A stretch of DNA of 64,000 bases from the NCBI RefSeq assembly GCF_019793435.1, contig NZ_JAILYH010000025.1, positions 1-64,000 on the forward strand. The letters are read 5' to 3'. The DNA is from Rhizobium redzepovicii (GTDB taxonomy: Bacteria > Pseudomonadota > Alphaproteobacteria > Rhizobiales > Rhizobiaceae). Position numbers and translations under genes: made by a program. The notes beneath the pieces are model-generated. The model saw nothing but the letters and a program-made list of their open reading frames with translations, had not been told where the DNA came from and searched no databases. Positions 60,113 through 64,000 of the stretch are shown piece by piece. Numbering within the stretch: position 1 is the first letter of the stretch; every line of letters begins with the position of its first letter.

Positions 60113-62025
60113 TGGTGGACGATGATGGTCCCAGCAGAGATCTTCGCGATAGCGCGCTCGACAGCGTCGACCTCGACCTGCATCTGGCGTCGACATGGCG
60201 GACAGACGGCGGACTGTGGGCTGCATTATCGACGGTCGACCATAAGATCGTCGGCCGCCGCTACATTATCACCGCTTTCGTCTTCCTGTTCCTGGGCGGT
60301 ATCCTCTCCCTGCTCATGCGGCTTCAATTGTCGCAGCCCGAGGCCCGCTTCATCGGACCAGACCGCTACAATCAGATCTTCACCATGCACGGCACGAACA
60401 TGATGTTCCTGTTTGCCGTTCCCGTCATGGAAGCAATGGCCGTCTATCTCGTGCCGTTGATGGTCGGCACCCGTAATATCGCGTTCCCCCGCCTCAATGC
60501 ATTTTCCTACTGGATGTTTCTTGCCGGCGGAATCTTGCTGTGGGTGGCCTTTGCGATCGACACCGGTCCCGATGTTGGCTGGTTCGCATATGTGCCGCTT
60601 GCCGGGCCGCAATATGGCACCGGCAAGCGGGCCGATATCTGGGCGCAGATGATCACCTTCACCGAGATATCGGCGCTTTGCGTCGCTGTGGAACTGGTGG
60701 TGACGATCTTCAAGCAGCGCGCGCCGGGCATGTCGCTGGACCGCATTCCGCTGTTTGTATGGTCGATGCTGGTGACGTCGTTCCTCGTCATTTTGGCCAT
60801 GCCGGCCATCATGATAGCCAGCACCTCGCTCATCCTCGACCGCCTCGTTGGAACCCACTTCTTCAATCCGGCCGAGGGCGGTGATGTCTTGTTGTGGCAG
60901 CACCTCTTCTGGTTTTTCGGCCATCCGGAGGTCTACATCATCTTCCTTCCTGCGGTAGGGATGGTGTCGACTATCGTGGCGACATTCACCGGACGGCCCG
61001 TGTTCGGTTATCTTGCCATGGTGATGGCCTTGATTTCGACGGGCGTTCTGGCTTTCGGTCTATGGGTGCATCACATGTTCGTTGCTGGCTTGCCCCGGCT
61101 GGGGGAGAGCTTCTTCACAGCTTCCAGCATGGTCATTGCCGTCCCCGCCGGTCTGCAGATATTCTGCTGGCTGGCGACACTTTGGATGGGACGGCCCGTA
61201 TTCAAGACGCCCCTCTTGTTCGTTATCGGATTCGTCGTAACATTCGTCGTCGGTGGACTGACCGGGGTGATGGTCGCCTCCGTGCCCTTCGATACGCAGG
61301 TTCACGACACCTACTTTGTCGTCGCGCATTTTCACTATGTGTTGGTCGGCGGCGCCGTTTTCCCGTTGCTGGGCGCAATTTACTATTGGTTCCCCAAATT
61401 TACCGGTCGGATGATGAGCGAGACGCTCGGGCGTTGGGTATTCGCGCTGATCTTTGCGGGTTTCCATCTCAGCTTCTTTCCAATGCACATTCTCGGCCTG
61501 GCCGGAATGCCGCGCCGGGTCTACACCTACCAGCCCGAACTGCCCTGGGCTGGTCTGAATATGATGGTCAGTTTAAGTGCGCTCGTTCTGGCGTCTGGCT
61601 TTCTATTGTTTGTCATCGATGTGTTTCGAAGCGCGAGAAACGGTGCCTTTGCCGGCCCCAATCCGTGGGGGGCGGCAACGCTTGAATGGGCGACGGCGTC
61701 GCCGCCGCCCTGCTATAATTTTCGTCGCATCCCGCTTGTTCGCTCGGGGGAACCGCTGTGGATCGACGACGAACTCACGGTGGCTGCAGGCCTTCGCGTC
61801 GATCGTCGCGAGCTGCTCGTGACCTCGGTCATCGCAGCGATACCCGAAGCGCGGGAATCATCGCCGCCTCGATCAATTTGGCCGCTATGGGCGGCAGTGG
61901 CGACGTCTCTTGTTTTGATCTGGTCGATCTTCACACCTTGGGCGGTCGTCTGGGGGTCGATCCCGGTCGCCATTGCCTTGACCGCGTGGTTCTGGCCAAA
62001 CGGAGCCCCGGAGGAAGAGACATGA
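60109..62025 (+). CDS. coxA: Cytochrome c oxidase subunit I
   Basis: The 638-aa subunit has twelve or more helices. It includes the heme a/a3 and CuB ligand histidines, the Tyr-His crosslink motif (GHPEVYIIFLPA), HHMF, and the VAHFHYVLVG histidines. The K-channel Lys (VFKTPLLFVIGF) is present. At the D-channel entrance, where A-type oxidases have Asp in a DMAFPR-like motif, this protein reads GTRNIAFPRLNAFSYW, with Asn in the Asp position. The C-terminal extension after residue 540 is less conserved. Start and stop codons overlap the neighbouring genes, as in a tight operon. Confidence 0.94.
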   Translation: MMVDDDGPSRDLRDSALDSVDLDLHLASTWRTDGGLWAALSTVDHKIVGRRYIITAFVFLFLGGILSLLMRLQLSQPEARFIGPDRYNQIFTMHGTNMMFLFAVPVMEAMAVYLVPLMVGTRNIAFPRLNAFSYWMFLAGGILLWVAFAIDTGPDVGWFAYVPLAGPQYGTGKRADIWAQMITFTEISALCVAVELVVTIFKQRAPGMSLDRIPLFVWSMLVTSFLVILAMPAIMIASTSLILDRLVGTHFFNPAEGGDVLLWQHLFWFFGHPEVYIIFLPAVGMVSTIVATFTGRPVFGYLAMVMALISTGVLAFGLWVHHMFVAGLPRLGESFFTASSMVIAVPAGLQIFCWLATLWMGRPVFKTPLLFVIGFVVTFVVGGLTGVMVASVPFDTQVHDTYFVVAHFHYVLVGGAVFPLLGAIYYWFPKFTGRMMSETLGRWVFALIFAGFHLSFFPMHILGLAGMPRRVYTYQPELPWAGLNMMVSLSALVLASGFLLFVIDVFRSARNGAFAGPNPWGAATLEWATASPPPCYNFRRIPLVRSGEPLWIDDELTVAAGLRVDRRELLVTSVIAAIPEARESSPPRSIWPLWAAVATSLVLIWSIFTPWAVVWGSIPVAIALTAWFWPNGAPEEET

Positions 62026-62624
62026 AAGAACGCGTCATTCTCGATCTTTCTGAAGTCACATCGCATGGAAGCGGCACTGCGAGCCCTACTTGGTGGGGAA
62101 CTCTTGCCTTTATGTTGATCGAAGGCACGGGTTTTGCGCTGGCAATTGTCATCTATCTTTATCTGATGAGCTTGGCGCCCGAATGGCCGATAAACAGTGA
62201 CGTGCCGGCGCTGACGGCAGGCACTATTATGACCATATTGCTTGTCGCCAGCCTTGCTCCAAACGTGCTGGTGTCGCGCTGGGCAAAAAAGCAAGACTTG
62301 CCAAAGGTTCGCTTCGGCCTGGTGGTGATGGCGCTGCTTGGGGTGACTGCGCTGATCATTCGCGTTTTCGAATTTCCGGCAATGCATATAAGTTGGGATC
62401 GAAACGCCTATGGCTCCATCCTCTGGCTGATGTTGGGGTTGCACACGACCCACATTCTGACGGACCTGATCGAAACGCTTGTGCTCACCTGTCTCATGTT
62501 CACACGCCATGCCGACAACGGACGCCGATACGGGGATATTGCGGATAATGCGATGTACTGGAACTTCGTCGTTGCGGCGTGGTTGCCAATCTACGCCTGC
62601 ATTTATTGGGTTCCACGTCTATGA
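62022..62624 (+). CDS. coxC: Cytochrome c oxidase subunit III
   Basis: The 200-aa protein has about five membrane helices (AFMLIEGTGFALAIVIYLYL, LLVASLAPNVLVSRWAKKQ, ILWLMLGLHTTHILTDLIE, YWNFVVAAWLPIYACIYWV) in the layout of a short subunit III. The ATG at 62022 overlaps the coxA stop and is preceded by GGAGG. Subunit III stabilises the oxidase core. Confidence 0.9.
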   Translation: MKERVILDLSEVTSHGSGTASPTWWGTLAFMLIEGTGFALAIVIYLYLMSLAPEWPINSDVPALTAGTIMTILLVASLAPNVLVSRWAKKQDLPKVRFGLVVMALLGVTALIIRVFEFPAMHISWDRNAYGSILWLMLGLHTTHILTDLIETLVLTCLMFTRHADNGRRYGDIADNAMYWNFVVAAWLPIYACIYWVPRL

Positions 62625-62929
62625 CAACGCTTCCAAATCGGTTCGCGGGTTTTTCCATCGCTCCCCTGGCTTGGGCCTTGACGACCCAGCTCGGACAAAT
62701 CCTTCCCTACGCCGATTGCGCTGCCCGCACGAACTGGACGCTCCCCGTTTGCGGGGGAGGTGCCGCTCTCAGTGTCTGGGGCGTCATTATCGCCGTGGAC
62801 GGTTGGCGAGGATGGAGCACCTCCCAGCGAAAATTCGGCCAGGCCTTTCTGTCCATTGCGGTAGTCTTCGTGTTTGCAATTTGTTTGCAGGGGGCCGCTT
62901 CCATGCTGCTCAGCCCATGCGCGCGCTGA
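62621..62929 (+). CDS. Small membrane protein in the oxidase cluster, 102 aa
   Basis: Three hydrophobic segments (FSIAPLAWALTTQLGQILPY, LPVCGGGAALSVWGVIIAV, FLSIAVVFVFAICLQGAASM). It overlaps subunit III by four bases and the next gene by 13. No family is recognised; the place suggests an assembly or accessory role (inference). Confidence 0.7.
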   Translation: MTTLPNRFAGFSIAPLAWALTTQLGQILPYADCAARTNWTLPVCGGGAALSVWGVIIAVDGWRGWSTSQRKFGQAFLSIAVVFVFAICLQGAASMLLSPCAR

Positions 62930-63798
62930 TCACCCTTGGCATCATCTTCGCCAACGCCGGCGCGGCCGTGGCGCATGGCCCGGAAAAGCCGACTGCTTCC
63001 TCAGCCTGGACGTTCGATCCCTGGGTCGTCATCCCTCTTTCGGTGGCAGCCGTGTTGTTTGTGGTAGGGACCGGCAGATTGCTGAGCCGCGTTTCTAAGG
63101 GAAGGCCGAAGCCGCTTCTCCGTATCATTTCATTTTTTGCTGGTTTACTCACTCTCACCGTCGCTCTGGTGTCACCGATCCACTGGCTGGGCGAGCACCT
63201 CTTTACCTTCCATATGATCGAGCACGAGATCGTCATGGCTATATCAGCCCCTCTTCTCGTCCTTTCCCGACCTGCCGCAATGTATGTGTGGTCCTTTCCA
63301 AGATTTGCCCGCCGCTGGATAGCGCGTCTATTTAACGCCTCTCTAGTTCTTGGCTTTTGGAACTGGCTTGCCGGTGGGGTCACCGCGACGGCTCTGCATG
63401 CAGTCGCGATATGGGCTTGGCATGTGCCGATGCTGGTGGACGCATCGGTGACAGATCTGGCGATGCACCGGATCCAGCATCTCTCGTTTCTGATCACCGC
63501 GCTCCTATTTTGGTGGGCGATCATATGGCGAAGTGCACGAGGCGCGGCTGCATGGCATCTGTTTGTCACCATGATGCACACAAGTGCCCTTGGCGCTTTG
63601 ATGGCGCTATCGCCCCGCGTGCTTTATGTCGCGCAGACAGCCGGCGCATCGGAATGGGGGCTGACGCCGTTGGAGGATCAGCAGATTGCCGGAATGTTGA
63701 TGTGGATTCCGGCTGGTACGGTCTATGCGGGTGCGGCGATCTTCTTGCTTTCTACGTGGATCAGGAATTCAGCAAGGGGAGACATCAAGCTTGTCTAA
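62917..63798 (+). CDS. Caa3_CtaG-family cytochrome oxidase assembly factor
   Basis: The 293-aa membrane protein belongs to the Caa3_CtaG family: HMIEHEIVMAISAPLLVLSR, YVWSFPRFARRWIARLFN, LHAVAIWAWHVPML and DQQIAGMLMWIPAGTVYAG. It has a signal-like start and about seven helices. The family assists caa3 oxidase assembly, possibly copper delivery to CuA. It is distinct from Cox11-type CtaG. The ATG at 62917 is chosen because the upstream frame overlaps coxC. Confidence 0.9.
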   Translation: MRALITLGIIFANAGAAVAHGPEKPTASSAWTFDPWVVIPLSVAAVLFVVGTGRLLSRVSKGRPKPLLRIISFFAGLLTLTVALVSPIHWLGEHLFTFHMIEHEIVMAISAPLLVLSRPAAMYVWSFPRFARRWIARLFNASLVLGFWNWLAGGVTATALHAVAIWAWHVPMLVDASVTDLAMHRIQHLSFLITALLFWWAIIWRSARGAAAWHLFVTMMHTSALGALMALSPRVLYVAQTAGASEWGLTPLEDQQIAGMLMWIPAGTVYAGAAIFLLSTWIRNSARGDIKLV

Positions 63799-64000
63799 AA
63801 CCCTACATCTTTCTGCGTTTGGCGTTATCGCTGCTATTGTCGTGATGGGAGCTGCGTTTTTGACCGCGCAATATTCCAAGGTTCGCAGCAGCCGCTATGA
63901 CATGGCGATCCTGCTGTCTGGCGGGGATCCCAATCGATCCCCCTTGATTTTTCGCCGCTACGGTTGTGCAGGCTGCCATACTATCCCCGGCGTGCCGGGC
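63791..64000 (+). CDS. Cytochrome c family protein, cut by window end
   Basis: From TTG 63791 (overlapping the CtaG-type stop) the frame reads a membrane anchor (LSAFGVIAAIVVMGAAFLTA) and then one heme motif CAGCH near residue 60. The C terminus lies beyond the window. It is the second cytochrome c of the cluster. Confidence 0.8.
   Translation, partial: MSKTLHLSAFGVIAAIVVMGAAFLTAQYSKVRSSRYDMAILLSGGDPNRSPLIFRRYGCAGCHTIPGVPG

Noticed and set aside
62479..62916. Upstream extension of the CtaG-type gene
   Set aside because: It overlaps coxC and the 102-aa gene in another frame and is not conserved.
1..64000. CRISPR arrays, replication origin, rRNA or conjugation genes
   Set aside because: No spaced direct repeats, repABC-like genes, rRNA or tra genes were seen.

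Overview
The window looks like an accessory region (plasmid, chromid or genomic island) of a rhizobium-type alphaproteobacterium. The evidence is family content rather than a marker gene. There is a groES-groEL pair whose GroEL ends in GAGMDF, a usg gene, a tandem pair of Ku genes, many Rhizobiales-type small families (DUF982, DUF1236, DUF2934, DUF3606, DUF1003, DUF4142, DUF892) and numerous promoters of the alphaproteobacterial general-stress sigma factor (EcfG/RpoE2; GGAAC-N16/17-NGTT). No rRNA, replication or conjugation genes are visible.

Layout. 1-1130: a small unknown gene and a tRNA-like RNA on the minus strand with its own EcfG-type promoter. 1.4-6.3 kb: ABC ATPase remnant, PAS-GAF hybrid histidine kinase, SemiSWEET transporter, and decayed thioredoxin-reductase-like and receiver genes. 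6.4-10.6 kb: two Ku genes, a DUF3606 gene, then decayed esterase and HARP-like genes. 10.6-17.7 kb: XRE and LysR regulators, groESL with a degenerate CIRCE, usg, a ROSE-like RNA thermometer and htpG. 17.9-24.7 kb: IS3-family remnant, broken VOC gene, chemoreceptor, DUF982 gene, Nramp fragment and fatty-acid hydroxylase. 25.3-35.7 kb: a region bracketed by two inverted copies of a divergent BON/DUF982 module, holding many small genes and remnants plus a CHASE4-like/GGDEF/EAL protein. 35.8-48.8 kb: DUF1236 genes, a DUF2934-receiver fusion, a candidate sRNA, an isochorismatase-type hydrolase, an iron-permease-family protein, an ECF sigma factor, a Crp-like regulator, and fragments of ligD, nuoD, NUDIX and S14 genes. 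49-55.8 kb: a second ECF sigma factor, single-domain receivers, DUF4142, an HWE/HisKA_2 kinase, two DUF892 genes and an SDR. 55.9-64 kb: a tightly packed run of FdhF/YdeP-like molybdopterin oxidoreductase, cytochrome c, caa3-type oxidase subunits II, I and III, a small membrane protein, a CtaG-type factor and a second cytochrome c cut by the window end.

How it works together (inference). I find about 20 EcfG-type promoters against roughly four expected by chance, most placed correctly in front of small stress genes, regulators, the SDR and the oxidase run. With two ECF sigma factors, several receivers and one HWE/HisKA_2 kinase, the window reads as a general-stress island: chaperones, DNA-end repair, ferritin-like proteins, envelope proteins and a stress-induced terminal oxidase. 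About two dozen genes are frameshifted, truncated or interrupted, while chaperone, sensor and oxidase genes are intact. This suggests an old mosaic under partial decay, though scattered assembly errors cannot be excluded without reads.
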